Assembly: GCA_004144175.1 (NCBI GenBank)
Contig: SEFT01000002.1
Span: forward strand, 234,913-298,912
Reading direction: 5' to 3'
DNA length: 64,000 nt
Origin: Sphingobacteriales bacterium
GTDB taxonomy: Bacteria; Bacteroidota; Bacteroidia; Chitinophagales; Chitinophagaceae
Of this stretch, positions 1 to 10,384 are shown in pieces (the first letter of the stretch is position 1; every line of letters starts with the position of its first letter). Under the pieces are notes generated by a model. The model searched no databases, was not told the origin of the DNA, and was given only the letters and a program-made list of their open reading frames with translations. Made by a program: the position numbers and the translations under genes.

Positions 1-606
1 ACCGATAAGCAAACAAAAGGCAAGAATAACAATGACCACAAGAATAAAGATGTAAAGGCGACTGAAAGAAAGGTCGAAGAAACTAAAAAGAAACTTGAAC
101 AAACCAATGACGAGCGCAAGCAGCTGAAGAAAAACGTCCAGGCAGCAAAAGAAGTTTTTAAAAAGAGTGATAATGATGCGGCTAAGCTTAAGTTAAAACT
201 CCAAAAAGAGGAAGAAATTGGGCTACTCAAAGCGGATAAGAAGGACTACCCTCGAGATAACAGTGGAAAAAGAATATCTGACAAGAAGGTAGGCGATTTT
301 GTTAGGCCAATTGCCGGAAAAGGAACAGGAAAGAAAATTAACGACATAAATAGAATTGTCGAGAAACATGGAGGCAAGCATCAAGATTGGAGTAAAGACA
401 GCACAAACGTTGGCAAGTTGTCAAAAAAGAGTGAAAGATCCAGTGAGATGCATAGTTATCAAAACAGTAAAATCGGCAAGACTGTTGAAATAAAATCCAA
501 AGAGAAAACACCATCGGAGATCTCAAAGTCTATCAAAGAAAACAAAGCCGACATGAATATTAAGAAAGAAAGAAGATCTGAGAGTAAGCGCCTTAAAGGA
601 CGCTAG
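1..606 (+). CDS. C-terminal part of a polymorphic-toxin-like protein (cut by window edge)
   Basis: The frame is open from base 1 to the TAG at 604-606, so about 201 C-terminal residues of a longer protein are visible. The first 80 or so residues are a Lys/Glu/Gln-rich probable coiled coil. After it comes a compact domain with the features KHGGKHQDWSKDSTNVG and EMHSYQNSKIGK, which resemble the end of Rhs/CDI-type toxin tips (a GG-DW region, then a His-Tyr-Gln-Asn strand). The tail is very basic. Toxin assignment is inference from motif style; I cannot name a toxin family. The next gene, 69 bases on, sits where an immunity gene usually lies but looks like a nuclease. The true start is off the window. 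Confidence 0.6.
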   Translation, partial: TDKQTKGKNNNDHKNKDVKATERKVEETKKKLEQTNDERKQLKKNVQAAKEVFKKSDNDAAKLKLKLQKEEEIGLLKADKKDYPRDNSGKRISDKKVGDFVRPIAGKGTGKKINDINRIVEKHGGKHQDWSKDSTNVGKLSKKSERSSEMHSYQNSKIGKTVEIKSKEKTPSEISKSIKENKADMNIKKERRSESKRLKGR

Positions 607-675
607 GCGGGAATCCTATTCAATCGAGAGTGAGTGAGAATCCGCAGTTCTTATTGATAAAGGCAAATCACAAAA

Positions 676-1356
676 ATGATTACAAAACAACTTGCTGATA
701 CAATTCTACGAGAAATTGACATTCTGGAAAGCGACTATCGTTCTAATCAAGGCATGATTCTTACCGAAGACGACCTTAAGTGCAATCTTTTTGCTCGACT
801 TAAAAATATACTTCCAGAACAATCACCAACTTTCAACCCCGGGGTAAACGGAAGCATGCTGCACTCTGAAGTAAAATTCTTTGATGAGCATGGAAAACTG
901 TCTTTGATTCCAGACCTAACCATTATCGATACACGCTTTCTGAGTATCTATCACTCTATTGAACTCAGTATCGACCATAACAGGTTCGAGGGATTTAAAC
1001 GATACTCAAGTAAGAACTTCGAGATTGGCGGCAATGCTATCATTATCGAATTGAAATTTTGCAGGTCTCAGGATGGCATAAAGGAGGGCGATATCAAATC
1101 ATTTGAACGGGATATAAAAAAGATAAAGCGTCTTCAAAAATTGGTATACGAGCGCAGCGCGGGGAACGACTGTCTTTTTGGAATATTTGCTGTGTTCAAT
1201 AAGACGAACGCATGCTGTGATGGGCTAAATACTTTAATAGCCAAATATGATGGTGTTCCGGACCTGCATATTGTTTCCAAAACGGGCAATGTGGACTTTT
1301 CTAATGTATCAGTTCATAGAGGTGGCCTTTTAACTGATACCGTTGCTTACTGTTAA
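676..1356 (+). CDS. PD-(D/E)XK nuclease-like protein next to toxin tail
   Basis: A 226-residue soluble protein starting at ATG. It shows Asp80 in a LIPDLTIID strand and a later IIIELKFCR strand with Glu125 and Lys127, the spacing and hydrophobic pattern of the PD-(D/E)XK nuclease fold. I do not recognise the family. It is in the same orientation as the preceding toxin-like gene, so it may be that gene's immunity partner, a second effector, or an independent restriction-like protein. No signal peptide or membrane segment is visible. The nuclease fold is inference from two motifs; the gene itself is well supported by length and composition. Confidence 0.6.
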   Translation: MITKQLADTILREIDILESDYRSNQGMILTEDDLKCNLFARLKNILPEQSPTFNPGVNGSMLHSEVKFFDEHGKLSLIPDLTIIDTRFLSIYHSIELSIDHNRFEGFKRYSSKNFEIGGNAIIIELKFCRSQDGIKEGDIKSFERDIKKIKRLQKLVYERSAGNDCLFGIFAVFNKTNACCDGLNTLIAKYDGVPDLHIVSKTGNVDFSNVSVHRGGLLTDTVAYC

Positions 1357-1380
1357 TGTTTTCACGTAGCACTTTCTTTT

Positions 1381-1416
1381 GCTTCTTTTCTTGCTGCGCC
1401 TGGCAAAGAAAAGATG
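1381..1416. repeat. Imperfect inverted repeat after the 676-1356 gene
   Basis: GCTTCTTTTCTTGC (1381-1394) pairs, with one extra base and one mismatch, with GCAAAGAAAAGATGC (1403-1417) around a short loop. It lies between convergent genes and could be a bidirectional terminator or a chromosomal repeat unit. Confidence 0.4.
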
Positions 1417-1467
1417 CGCCCGATTCGGAATGCATCTTCACACTTAGTTTACATTCCGTTTTCTGTT

Positions 1468-1842
1468 TCAGGTAAAGAGCAGCTGTACTGCGAGTGTAAA
1501 TTTTTCATTCTCATGTTTGCGCGGCTGTGTGTACTGTATCAGGCAATGCGATAAATACAATGCAGCGTGACCATCAAACAGCTGGTCAGCAAACAGGCTG
1601 CTATTGGTGTTCAAGCGTTTCCCATACTGTGTCAGCTTTTTTGCTGTCGCTCTTGATAGTGACAGCCAGTATTCAAAGTCGATAAAACCGTTAGCCCATT
1701 TGGATTTGATGCGCTGCTGTTCTTCTTCAATGGTTTGACTCATGAGTGCCACGAATTGCAGGAATGCGGGTATCTCTAAAGGGAACAGCTGATGCAGCAG
1801 CCTTCCTTTCTCTACGTTCATTAATTCGTCTAATGATTTCAT
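1468..1842 (-). CDS. Small conserved ICE protein of unknown function
   Basis: A 124-residue soluble protein starting at ATG, with a Glu/Gln-rich helix (MSQTIEEEQQRIKSKW) and an aromatic segment FIDFEYWLSLSRA. No catalytic motif, signal peptide or membrane helix is visible. It lies downstream of the DUF932 and SSB genes on the same strand, the usual company of small ICE housekeeping proteins in Bacteroidota. I do not recognise a function. Confidence 0.6.
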   Translation of the reverse strand: MKSLDELMNVEKGRLLHQLFPLEIPAFLQFVALMSQTIEEEQQRIKSKWANGFIDFEYWLSLSRATAKKLTQYGKRLNTNSSLFADQLFDGHAALYLSHCLIQYTQPRKHENEKFTLAVQLLFT

Positions 1843-1891
1843 ATCCTTTCTGTTTTTGTTTAATTTTCCATTACTTACAATTCACAACTTT

Positions 1892-1923
1892 ATCAGGGCG
1901 GGGGCTTATTGTCCCGCCCTGAT
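1892..1923. terminator. Strong hairpin between DUF932 gene and 1468-1842 gene
   Basis: ATCAGGGCGGG (1892-1902) is perfectly complementary to CCCGCCCTGAT (1913-1923) around a 10-base loop. The T-rich tail (TGTTTTTAG) follows on the + strand, while the flanking genes are both on the - strand, so its direction of action is unclear. It may stop or attenuate the DUF932 transcript. Confidence 0.55.
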
Positions 1924-1928
1924 TGTTT

Positions 1929-2957
1929 TTAGTTCATCTGAAATATATCGCTGCCGTGTTTCTGAAACAGTTCGCACTGACGGAATGCAGCTTGTGAGCG
2001 CAACTGTCCTGTACCAAACATGATAGACTTTAGCTTCGCTTCTCCGTCTTTGTACTCCTTCACATTCTGGAAATATCCCGTGATAGCGTTGTACGCACCG
2101 AACAAAGTCCCTTTGGTGGTTTCGGTCTGCTGTGTCGGGCTGTTCATGGCGTACATGAAAGCATTATTGCAGATATTATTGAAGATGGTGGATTGTTCTT
2201 CGCCTTTCCTGATGCCCTTTAGTACTTCGGGGCTGGGTGCCATTGCATGCTGTATCAGCTTCATCACTTCTTTGTCTGTGATACGCAGTTTTGCCCAGTG
2301 ATTGAAGATGCTGTTCAGTTCACCCGCCAGCTGGTTAGATATATTCATAACCCTGTGCGCTTCTTTCAATCGGTCCTGTGCGCCTGCCGTGTGCCTGATT
2401 TTGATGGTATGTGACTTGTTGCCGAGTGCTGCGTTCAGCGTGTTCTGACACACGATGCGTACGGGTGTGAATGCGGCTGTAATGCTTCCGCTGCCGTCGT
2501 GTGAGGTTGTCAGGAACAGGTATTTTTCTATCAGGTCATCGCTGCCCACTTTGATATAGTCGGGCAGCTTTGCAGTGATAAATATCTTTTCCCCTTTGCC
2601 AAGTGCGCCTGCGGTTTCGTACTGGATGCCATCGCCGCCAACAATCGCATCGAAGAAACTGAAAGCGTCTATGTTCTGTACAATTTTATAATCTGCCCCG
2701 ATGCGGTCACCAAGTATTGCGCCGTTGTCCGTGCGGTAGGTGAAGAACGAAGTATCAGAAACCGTTTCCGTACCATCTGAGATGCGGTGAATGTTCGGCA
2801 GCTTCACCACCTCGAAGTCAAGCCCTGCCAGCTGCAATGCTTCTTTGCTTGTGGGATAGCCTTCTACTATCTGTCCTAATCCATGCCATGCTTTTTGCTG
2901 TACGCTGAAAAAGCTGTGCTGTCCTGTCTGTTCGTTGAAATTGATATTGTGTCCCAT
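1929..2957 (-). CDS. DUF932 family protein
   Basis: 342 residues starting MGHNINFNEQTGQHSFFSVQ. The N-terminal WHGLGQIV region and the later VRIVCQNTLNAALG are hallmarks of the DUF932 family, which is common in Bacteroidota ICEs and in phages and plasmids and has no settled biochemical role. It has no signal peptide or membrane helix. Located 37 bases downstream of the SSB gene on the same strand, so probably co-transcribed. Its presence with SSB supports the view that this end of the window is mobile-element backbone rather than chromosome. Confidence 0.85.
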   Translation of the reverse strand: MGHNINFNEQTGQHSFFSVQQKAWHGLGQIVEGYPTSKEALQLAGLDFEVVKLPNIHRISDGTETVSDTSFFTYRTDNGAILGDRIGADYKIVQNIDAFSFFDAIVGGDGIQYETAGALGKGEKIFITAKLPDYIKVGSDDLIEKYLFLTTSHDGSGSITAAFTPVRIVCQNTLNAALGNKSHTIKIRHTAGAQDRLKEAHRVMNISNQLAGELNSIFNHWAKLRITDKEVMKLIQHAMAPSPEVLKGIRKGEEQSTIFNNICNNAFMYAMNSPTQQTETTKGTLFGAYNAITGYFQNVKEYKDGEAKLKSIMFGTGQLRSQAAFRQCELFQKHGSDIFQMN

Positions 2958-2994
2958 AATTGAAAATTGATTGCTTGTTTAAAGATTGTTTCGA

Positions 2995-3402
2995 TTAGAA
3001 TGGCAGGTCGTCTGCTGTTTCAGGGTTAGGATTGTTTTGCTGTTGGTAGTTGGCTGTTGCGTAGCTGCTTTGCTGTTCCGTATTTCCTCCTTTGGGTGTA
3101 GCCAGTATTTTGATGGTGTTGCAGTGAAACGTGAGCGAAGCCCTTGCGTTACCATCCATGTTGTTGTAAGCCTGTACGCCAATGCGCCCGTATAACTGCA
3201 CTAATACACCTTTGGTCAGCCGTTCCGCCAGCTTTGCACTTATCCAGTACGAGCAATTGATAAATGTGGTTAGCTGCTTACCCTCAGTGCTGCCTTTCGG
3301 TTTGTAGTAGTCATTAATGGCGATGGTAAAGTTGACTACCTGCCTTTCATCCTGCAAAGTGTTCACCTTTGCGTCTGCGGTTACTCTTCCTGTGATTTCC
3401 AT
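2995..3402 (-). CDS. ssb: Single-stranded DNA-binding protein
   Basis: 135 residues with an N-terminal OB fold: MEITGRVTADAKVN, VVNFTIAINDYY, then FINCSYWISAKLAERLTKGV and LVQLYGRIGVQAYNN, all typical of bacterial SSB. A Gln/Asn-rich linker leads to the acidic tip ETADDLPF, the standard SSB C-terminal peptide that recruits partner proteins. In an ICE such a copy is thought to protect single-stranded DNA during transfer. It is first in the leftward group ssb, DUF932 gene, 1468-1842 gene. Confidence 0.93.
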   Translation of the reverse strand: MEITGRVTADAKVNTLQDERQVVNFTIAINDYYKPKGSTEGKQLTTFINCSYWISAKLAERLTKGVLVQLYGRIGVQAYNNMDGNARASLTFHCNTIKILATPKGGNTEQQSSYATANYQQQNNPNPETADDLPF

Positions 3403-4028
3403 TGCTTTTGTATTTAGTCGTTATCAAAATGTTTCTCTCCCGTTGTAGCTGCTATGGCGAACCCCGCACACCACCTCGTTCATATACTGATAGCGACCAG
3501 CCATTAGGACCGCGGAGAAAAAGACAAGGTTTTGCAGAAAAAATACGACTGCCGCAAAGCGTCGTCCGAAGGACACCGATCTGTCAACGGTAGTGGAGAT
3601 TATTTCTGCAAACCCGTGGCCAGCCCCGTCCGGCAGGCGGGGTGCAGACCTTTTCTTTTGCAGAGCGGGACAATATCTTTGCTATCGAGTAGCTGGATGA
3701 GTGTCTGCTCTTGAAGAAAAAGTCCCGCATGAACTATGATCCGGTGTCATTGTATGCTGTTCGACGGGGGAACGCCGTAACGAAGTGAAGAAGGGAGCAC
3801 GGTGATCTGCATACCCGTGAATATGTAAGCGATTCCTGGCTGGCATGTATGCCGCCTTAGGAATGTGCAGGTATCGCGTTACGTTCCTGAAGCGGAATAG
3901 TGTTAAACAGATGAACGGTGCCATCGCCACTGTAGTCCGGTAGCGAGTAAATGATGACCACCCAAAGAATACCTCAAAGGTGGGTATCTTTGTATCCGTC
4001 TGTTCTATCATCCATATTTCCATCTGAC
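3403..4028. other. Non-coding stretch at left border of cargo block
   Basis: About 620 bases between ssb and the SEC-C gene. Reading frames here are short and lack protein-like composition. It holds a GC-rich patch around 3615-3650 and the promoter noted at 3985-3992. It may be a cargo insertion scar; I see no RNA gene or repeat that I can support. Confidence 0.5.
3985..3992 (+). promoter_or_regulatory. Bacteroidetes -7 box before the SEC-C/nuclease gene
   Basis: TATCTTTG matches TAnnTTTG exactly. It lies about 37 bases before the ATG at 4029 and inside the possible longer reading frame from 3951, which argues for 4029 as the start. No clear TTG -33 element is seen at the usual spacing. Confidence 0.45.
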
Positions 4029-7000
4029 ATGAAGCAAAGTCTTAATTCCCCGTGTGAATGCGGTAGTGGCAAAAAGTATAAGCGTTGCTGCGGCATGCCA
4101 GGCTCCAATGGCGTTTCTATTCCGTACATTTTGAAATCCTGTGACCGCTCGGCATTGCTTCAGACCTGGGGCGCACTTAACCTCATGCCGGAGAACCATG
4201 GAAAGAATGTCCGACTGGATAAGCTGTGTGCACGTACACTCCTGCAAAGCGGTAAAAGCGGCAACCTGCCCTCTGTTAACGAGATAGAACAATTCTTTAC
4301 GAAGCAATACCTTTCCGATCCGGAGGAGGATCCAGACACCAATCTGTTTACAGACCTTATTGTCTTCCACGGTGGTGATCATATCGTATTCCCCGGTATC
4401 ATGGGCAACGGAGTGTATGTCCTTGGTAATATGATGACCGCGATATTCCAGTTCGGCACCTCCGATCTGCCCGTTGAACTGGTGACCAATGCTAATCATC
4501 TCTGCAAGCTGGTTCTTGGGATCTCAAAGCTGTTAGCGGAAAGGGCCGGATATCACCGGTATATGCCAGGCGCAGCATCTGACAATACCATCTTCGTCCC
4601 GGAATCTTCACGTCTGGCAGACCTTCGCGCAGCTGTTACGTTCTCGCGGGCAGAAATGGCTGATTTTCTTTCCAGCGAAGGTATTTCAGAGGCTGCGCTT
4701 GCCCTTTTTGTCATTGACCTCCAAGACCCCGATCTTGACAGCCGGTACGGTCAAGAGAACCCGGTACTGTTGAAGCCTATCTATTTTGACGGGTCGAACT
4801 ATATCATCATTTCGCCTGCTAACCTTGCGTACGCCTTGCTTGACCAGCTCTGGGCAATGGCGAACAACTGGCGTGGAGCACAGGCGCTGTCCAGGGCTTA
4901 CCATCTCGTAACCTGGCTGCAGATGCAGGACCATTTGCAATCGATGGGATTCGTGCCACTGGATGTTCCCGTGAAGCCGGAGCGGCGTGCGCCGGTAGCG
5001 ATGTACTGGGGTCCTTACCGGATCGATGATGACAAGATCGCATTGGTCCTGTATGTCTTTGACAATGCCTCAGGTTATCATTCCAGTGGTTTTGCCCGTT
5101 TTGATGCAGAGAACGCTTACCAGTTGAAGGAGGAGATCATAACGCAAATAAAAGCGGCACCCGGGATGGCCGACCAGCAGGTCATGGAAATCATGCTGAT
5201 CTCGTCGGTCGGTCGCGCTTTTTACGTGCCCATCATGCCTCACAAGGATACGGTCGTGCTCAGCATACCTGTTCCGGAACTTGAGATACTTTCGCAGCTG
5301 AACAGCGTCAATGCCATTGACCTGTGGAAATTTGCGATTGCCCGAGATACCAAAATGCCTGAGACACCCGGCGTAGTTTTCAGCTTCCTGGATTACCTGA
5401 AGCTATATACAGATCATGGACACTCTTTCCACCTTTCTGACGATGCGCCATTTACGCATGTCTGGCTGGAGGAGGGGTACGGATCGAATGAGATGCTGTT
5501 GGAGGCAAAACAGCGCATGGACAAACATGCCGTATTGCGACATCTTGAAGAGGGCCCCGTCTACGTGACTGTCGAGCGTAAGGATTCCTATTCACCGATC
5601 TACGCAAGCCGTGGGGAGGCACTTTCTGCAATACTATATCTGCTCGTCGAAGGATTGTCGCAACCTGTCTGGGTAACGCCCGCTATGCAGCCGGTGCCCA
5701 GGCCGCTACGGAGTATGGTCTTTCTATTTACTGATGCGATAGCCTATTGGCTTTGGCAGGCGTCGGATGCACTCCAACCTTACCTGGGGCAACTTAATGA
5801 CTCGCCGCTGACGATCACTTATGACTTTGAAGACGAGGATGCCTTTTTGAACCCAAGGAACGACAAACCGGATCGTCCGGCTTTAGAGCAAGCCTTTCAG
5901 GTAAAGGTTCAGCCGTCGGGATATCACCTGACCGTAGGTGCCGCAATCCTGCCATTCCTTGCTACGTCCGATAACGAGGGGGAACGGGAACTTGTCAGGC
6001 AGCTACTTCGCGGCTTTGCTGCTTTGCTGACTGAGCAGCATTTACCGGCACCGGCACCCGCAGAGATAAACAGCATGGTCGATGTTATTGCGCCTTTGGG
6101 CGTGAAGAAAAAGATATTCATTGTCGATACCGGCAATAACGTGTTGCTGGACGAGCGACATCTCCGTCACCACCGGTATGTCCAGGAACATGATACTTCT
6201 GAAGTACTCGATCAGATCGTTCCCTTACTCGGCCCTAAATGCCCGCCGGTCGGGATCATCTCCCAACTTAAGGACAAGAAAAAGCTGGCTTACGATATTG
6301 TGGGGGTGCTGTTCGAGGAACTCACCAAACAGATCAGCCGCTATGACTGTGAGTTGTTGCTTCAGCGGCTGATCGGTATGAACGAAAGTCTGAACCGGAA
6401 ACGGGAGGATATTGTAGTTACTACGCCTACCAGGCTTGCCTGTTACAGAATGTCCGAGGCCTTTATTGACGATCTGAGGGAACAAAAGGGAAAACTCACC
6501 CGCACATCTATCGCAGTGCGGTGCCTGATCGAACACGTAGCCGCTGAACAAGTAGCTGGCAAGGAGCCGCTGAGCGTCACAGCGATCGATAAGCTCGTTG
6601 CGCTTATGGACGAGATCGTTACATGGGGTATGCGGGGAGACCAATTGAACTATTCCTTCTTTGACATAGAATTATCAGTATTGGCCGCGGGACGGATTGG
6701 CATCGAAAAGAAAGAGTTTGCAGAGATATTTGCACCTTACTATGCGACTAAAACAAAGGAGGACATAGAGGATGCCGGCAATAGCTTTAAACATAATTTC
6801 GAGGAGTGGGAAGAAATGGATAAGACTTCTATGCCGAAGAATATAGATGATGCCTTTACTGCTGACCACGGTATCTCCTTCACGCGCGTTTGCGCATTTA
6901 TTGATGCAGTTTCTTCTGTAGGTGCCGCACAGGATAATGACTACAGTTTCCATGATAGCAAAGGCTTCCTGGATGCGATCAACAAAGTGGCGATTGCTCC

Positions 7001-7802
7001 CTTTACACCGGATGAATATGGTACGGCCGTCGATCTGCTAGCGCTTCGCTACCGTGGGAAAGTATCGCAAAAACCGCAAGGCTGTGATAACTATGATATT
7101 TCACCCTGGCGCTTCAACCGCCGGCTCTCGTTGTTGCGACGTCCGATGGTAGTATTGACAAAACCCGATGGTTCAGAAGTTTTCTACTGGGGATTCAGGG
7201 GTATTATGATGACCAAACGTTATATCTATGATACACTCAGGTCCGGACGTCTGAAAGTATCCGAAGGTAGCCAGTTGGCAAAAGTAATGGGTAAACTTGC
7301 TAATCAAAGAGGTGGTTCACTGGTCGATAGTGTTTACAAACTGTTGAATGTGCCGGAATGTATCGTAGCGTCCGAAGTAACGATCCGGCCAGGTGGTATT
7401 TTCCAGCATGATAGCGATATTGGCGACATTGATTGCCTGGTGATTGATGCGGCATCCAAGTCTGTGTACAGCCTGGAATGTAAGGCTATGGCTCCAAGCC
7501 GTAATGTGAAGGAGATGGTGGAAGAGCTGTCCTAGTTAAGGGGAAGTGATTCGGAAAAAGGATGGATAGACAAACATCTGGGGCGCGATGCATGGCTGAA
7601 AAGCAATAAAGATCTGATAGGAGCCCATTATGGCACTGATGTATCGGGATACGAAGTTGTCTCGCTGTTTGTTACCAGAGAAGAGATGTTGGCGCCCCAT
7701 CTGATCAAAGACCTTGGATTACCGTTTATCACGCTTTATGATCTGCAGCAATCCGGGTTGACGTGCCTGCGTGCCCTGAGCTATAAGCAGGTTTCTCAAT
7801 AA
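4029..7802 (+). pseudogene. SEC-C motif protein with C-terminal PD-(D/E)XK-like nuclease domain, interrupted by in-frame TAG
   Basis: The frame opens at 3951, but ATG 4029 is preferred because it places the SEC-C zinc motif (CECGSGKKYKRCCG) at residues 9-22, its usual position, and lies just after a -7 box. A long body of unknown function follows. Near the end come GDIDCLVID and YSLECKA: Asp1135, Glu1150 and Lys1152 from this start, the D...ExK pattern of PD-(D/E)XK nucleases. A TAG at 7533-7535 stops translation 20 codons after ECK, yet the same frame stays open for 88 more codons to TAA 7800-7802 and reads as protein (WIDKHLGRDAWL, LGLPFITLYDL). One C-to-T change of a CAG would explain it. 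Either the gene was recently inactivated, or the shorter 1168-residue product is still used, or the base is a sequencing error. First gene of a rightward set with the KAP NTPase. Function unknown; defence is inferred. Confidence 0.75.
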
Positions 7803-7886
7803 AGCCGTGGAAATGCCGTCCTTCCGTAATAGCTGTTTTCGGAATGAGTATATCCTAATTATCTTGTGACCAACCTAATCATCGTT

Positions 7887-10373
7887 ATGAAACTGACCGC
7901 CAGGCAAAAAATAATAGCTGCGAATATTTCGATACTCGTTTCCCTGATCGCAATATGCATCTTCTTTCGTGGCCCTATCGCTCAATTCCTGAGTATCTTT
8001 TTCGTGCGCCCTGTTGTCTCCGGTTTTGAGAACACCGGGCCAGCTACCATAGCGATGCTGGCGTTTCTGATTGCAGTGGTGTCGTGGATGTGGCATTCCG
8101 GCACCCGGCTATTCAACCTTGCGGTCGCATCTATCGCTGTGTTGTTACATTTGACACAACGCTGGAACCCTTTCTGGTCATTCTATCCCTTCTTCGGAAG
8201 CTCAGCGATCTATATCTGGGACATCGTTGTATTTGCTTTGGTGCTGCCTTCACTGAGACAGATTACTAAAGGCGAAGGCAACTCCATTGACGCAGATGCT
8301 CACAAAGGCTTTATTGAGGAAGAACCTGTTAGAGATGAAAGCGGCGATAGTTTCAAGCGTGGGGCTGTTGCGGCTCGCGTTGCCGAGATGATACTTGCGA
8401 CAAAGAACAAGCGGTCTTTTGCTATTGGCATTGTTGGACCCTACGGAAGCGGGAAGACTTCATTTATCAACCTGATCAGGAAGGGATTGCCCGAAGCAGA
8501 TGTGGAGCTTATGGAATTCAATCCCTGGAGTACCGACAAGTCAGAAAATATCAGCAGGGATTTTTTCGACCAGTTGGCGCATCAGCTCTACTATCTAAGC
8601 CCGAACCTCAGTAGCCTGATCACTACTTACTCCAGGAAGTTAAGCAGATTACACTCGCAGGGAGAACAGCTGATGCGGCAGTTCTATAAGTTCTCCAGCC
8701 CAGAAAAGAAGCATGACGGCACCTACCACCAGATCAACCAACTGCTGGAAAGGTCGGATAAGAAACTAGTGGTCATTATTGATGATGTAGACCGTCTGTA
8801 CAAAGAGGAAATCATGGAGGTCCTCAAGCTGATCCGGAATACCGCCAATTTTGCCAATATCATCTACCTGGTCGCTTACGAGCACCGTTTTGTACAGGAA
8901 GCGATCAAGTCTATGAACGCAGAAGTATCGGATAGCTTTCTGGACAAGATCATCCAACTGGAGATTCCCTTGCCTAAACGAGAGGAGCACGACCTGCTTC
9001 ATATATTGGAACAAGGGCTTCAGCCGGTTATCACTGCGGAACATTACATCTCGTTGCAAAAGGATATAATAGAACATGGATTCAAGCTTGAATTCGATCT
9101 CTCGTTCAGGCGTGCATTCCGCAATTCCAGGGATGTGATCAAGTTCATGAATGGGTTTAAACTGATCTATGGCCCAATGAAGGATGAAACCCTGTTCCCC
9201 AATCTGTTCATACTGGAATTGCTCAAGTTCCGGTTTGTAGAGGTGTATGACCTGTTATATGATGAAAGGTCGGAATGGCTGTCCCTGACACCTGCGTCAT
9301 CCAGGCACGACCAGTATTATGAACTGATCGAAATTGAGCAGGATGGAGAAAAGCAACTCGCAATAGAGCAGGCACTTGGGAAATACATCAAGGGGCAGCG
9401 TGTGCTGATAAGGTCACTGTTGAGAAATCTCTTTAATGACTACAGCCTGCAAAAGAAATCGAAGCACTCGATCATATACCCGATGTATTTCGAGCGGTAC
9501 TTCCGTTTCAGGATCGCCGCGAAAGATATGTCTGAACATTCCTTCAAGAGCCATTGGAGAGAAGGTATACAGGGCATGAAGAAACACATTGATCAACTCA
9601 CTAAGGACGGGCTCACCAAACAGCTGACTGACCGGATATTCCAGGAAAACCCAACCAACAGACAGGATTTTGAACTGCAAATCCAGAGCCTGTTTTACAT
9701 CGGGCCGAAGTATGTAGCGGAATTTGGTGTTATTTCCTTCGATCAATCCGCGTTGATCAACAGGTTATGGGATACGGCTTTGGAGCTAAGTAAAAAATTC
9801 TACGATGGTAGCAGTTCGGCGTACAAGTCTTTTCTGGAGCATTTACTTAAAGCAGCTGAACCACCATTTCTATTTGAGAATGAGTTCCTGTTCGATGCCA
9901 AAAGGACCAGCAGAGAGTTGCCATTGTCTAAAACGGAGATGACTGCCCAGCAGGTGGAATACTTTCAGGGCCACGTGTCCAGGCTTGGACTTACAGACGA
10001 TGCCATGTGGATCCTTTTTGGCATAAGGTATTACTATGAGGGTGATAAATGGCATTTTGAACCTGATATCATTCCGGTAGCCAAAGAAACAATAGTGCAA
10101 CATGACCCGATACATTTTCTGAGATATTCCATTCATTTTGACATTCGGGATAAACGGCGAGTGATGGTGGAACCGCAAATACTGGAGTTTTTCGACAATG
10201 CTAACGCGTTGCGAGATTTTGTTGCCAATCATACTTTAGTTGATGCACGCGTAAAAGAAGACTACCTGAGGTTCTTCGACAAATGGGAAACCGCAGGTGA
10301 GAACCAACTTGTTGACTACGTCTTCCTGAAAGAGCTGTCGAGGGTAAATCAGAATAAGGGCGAAGATGATTAG
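7887..10373 (+). CDS. KAP family P-loop NTPase with N-terminal membrane helices
   Basis: 828 residues from ATG 7887; a GTG at 7866 would add seven residues. Three to four hydrophobic helices occupy about residues 8-125. A KAP-type NTPase domain follows: Walker A GPYGSGKT at 184-191, the FNPW motif just after, and Walker B LVVIIDDVDRL with Asp299-Asp300. The rest is a long helical region without recognised motifs. KAP NTPases are membrane-associated ATPases; several relatives, such as PifA of plasmid F, exclude phage. It starts 84 bases after the end of the SEC-C frame and is followed after 11 bases by a tiny membrane protein, so the three look like an operon. A role in defence is inference; the fold is clear. 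Confidence 0.88.
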   Translation: MKLTARQKIIAANISILVSLIAICIFFRGPIAQFLSIFFVRPVVSGFENTGPATIAMLAFLIAVVSWMWHSGTRLFNLAVASIAVLLHLTQRWNPFWSFYPFFGSSAIYIWDIVVFALVLPSLRQITKGEGNSIDADAHKGFIEEEPVRDESGDSFKRGAVAARVAEMILATKNKRSFAIGIVGPYGSGKTSFINLIRKGLPEADVELMEFNPWSTDKSENISRDFFDQLAHQLYYLSPNLSSLITTYSRKLSRLHSQGEQLMRQFYKFSSPEKKHDGTYHQINQLLERSDKKLVVIIDDVDRLYKEEIMEVLKLIRNTANFANIIYLVAYEHRFVQEAIKSMNAEVSDSFLDKIIQLEIPLPKREEHDLLHILEQGLQPVITAEHYISLQKDIIEHGFKLEFDLSFRRAFRNSRDVIKFMNGFKLIYGPMKDETLFPNLFILELLKFRFVEVYDLLYDERSEWLSLTPASSRHDQYYELIEIEQDGEKQLAIEQALGKYIKGQRVLIRSLLRNLFNDYSLQKKSKHSIIYPMYFERYFRFRIAAKDMSEHSFKSHWREGIQGMKKHIDQLTKDGLTKQLTDRIFQENPTNRQDFELQIQSLFYIGPKYVAEFGVISFDQSALINRLWDTALELSKKFYDGSSSAYKSFLEHLLKAAEPPFLFENEFLFDAKRTSRELPLSKTEMTAQQVEYFQGHVSRLGLTDDAMWILFGIRYYYEGDKWHFEPDIIPVAKETIVQHDPIHFLRYSIHFDIRDKRRVMVEPQILEFFDNANALRDFVANHTLVDARVKEDYLRFFDKWETAGENQLVDYVFLKELSRVNQNKGEDD

Positions 10374-10384
10374 CAAAGTATCCG

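Noticed and set aside
3402..4023. Short frames on both strands before the SEC-C gene
   Set aside because: Biased composition, mutual overlap and lack of any domain; treated as non-coding.
7533..7535. Programmed amber readthrough
   Set aside because: No structure or context supporting recoding is visible just after the codon; a point mutation or sequence error is simpler.
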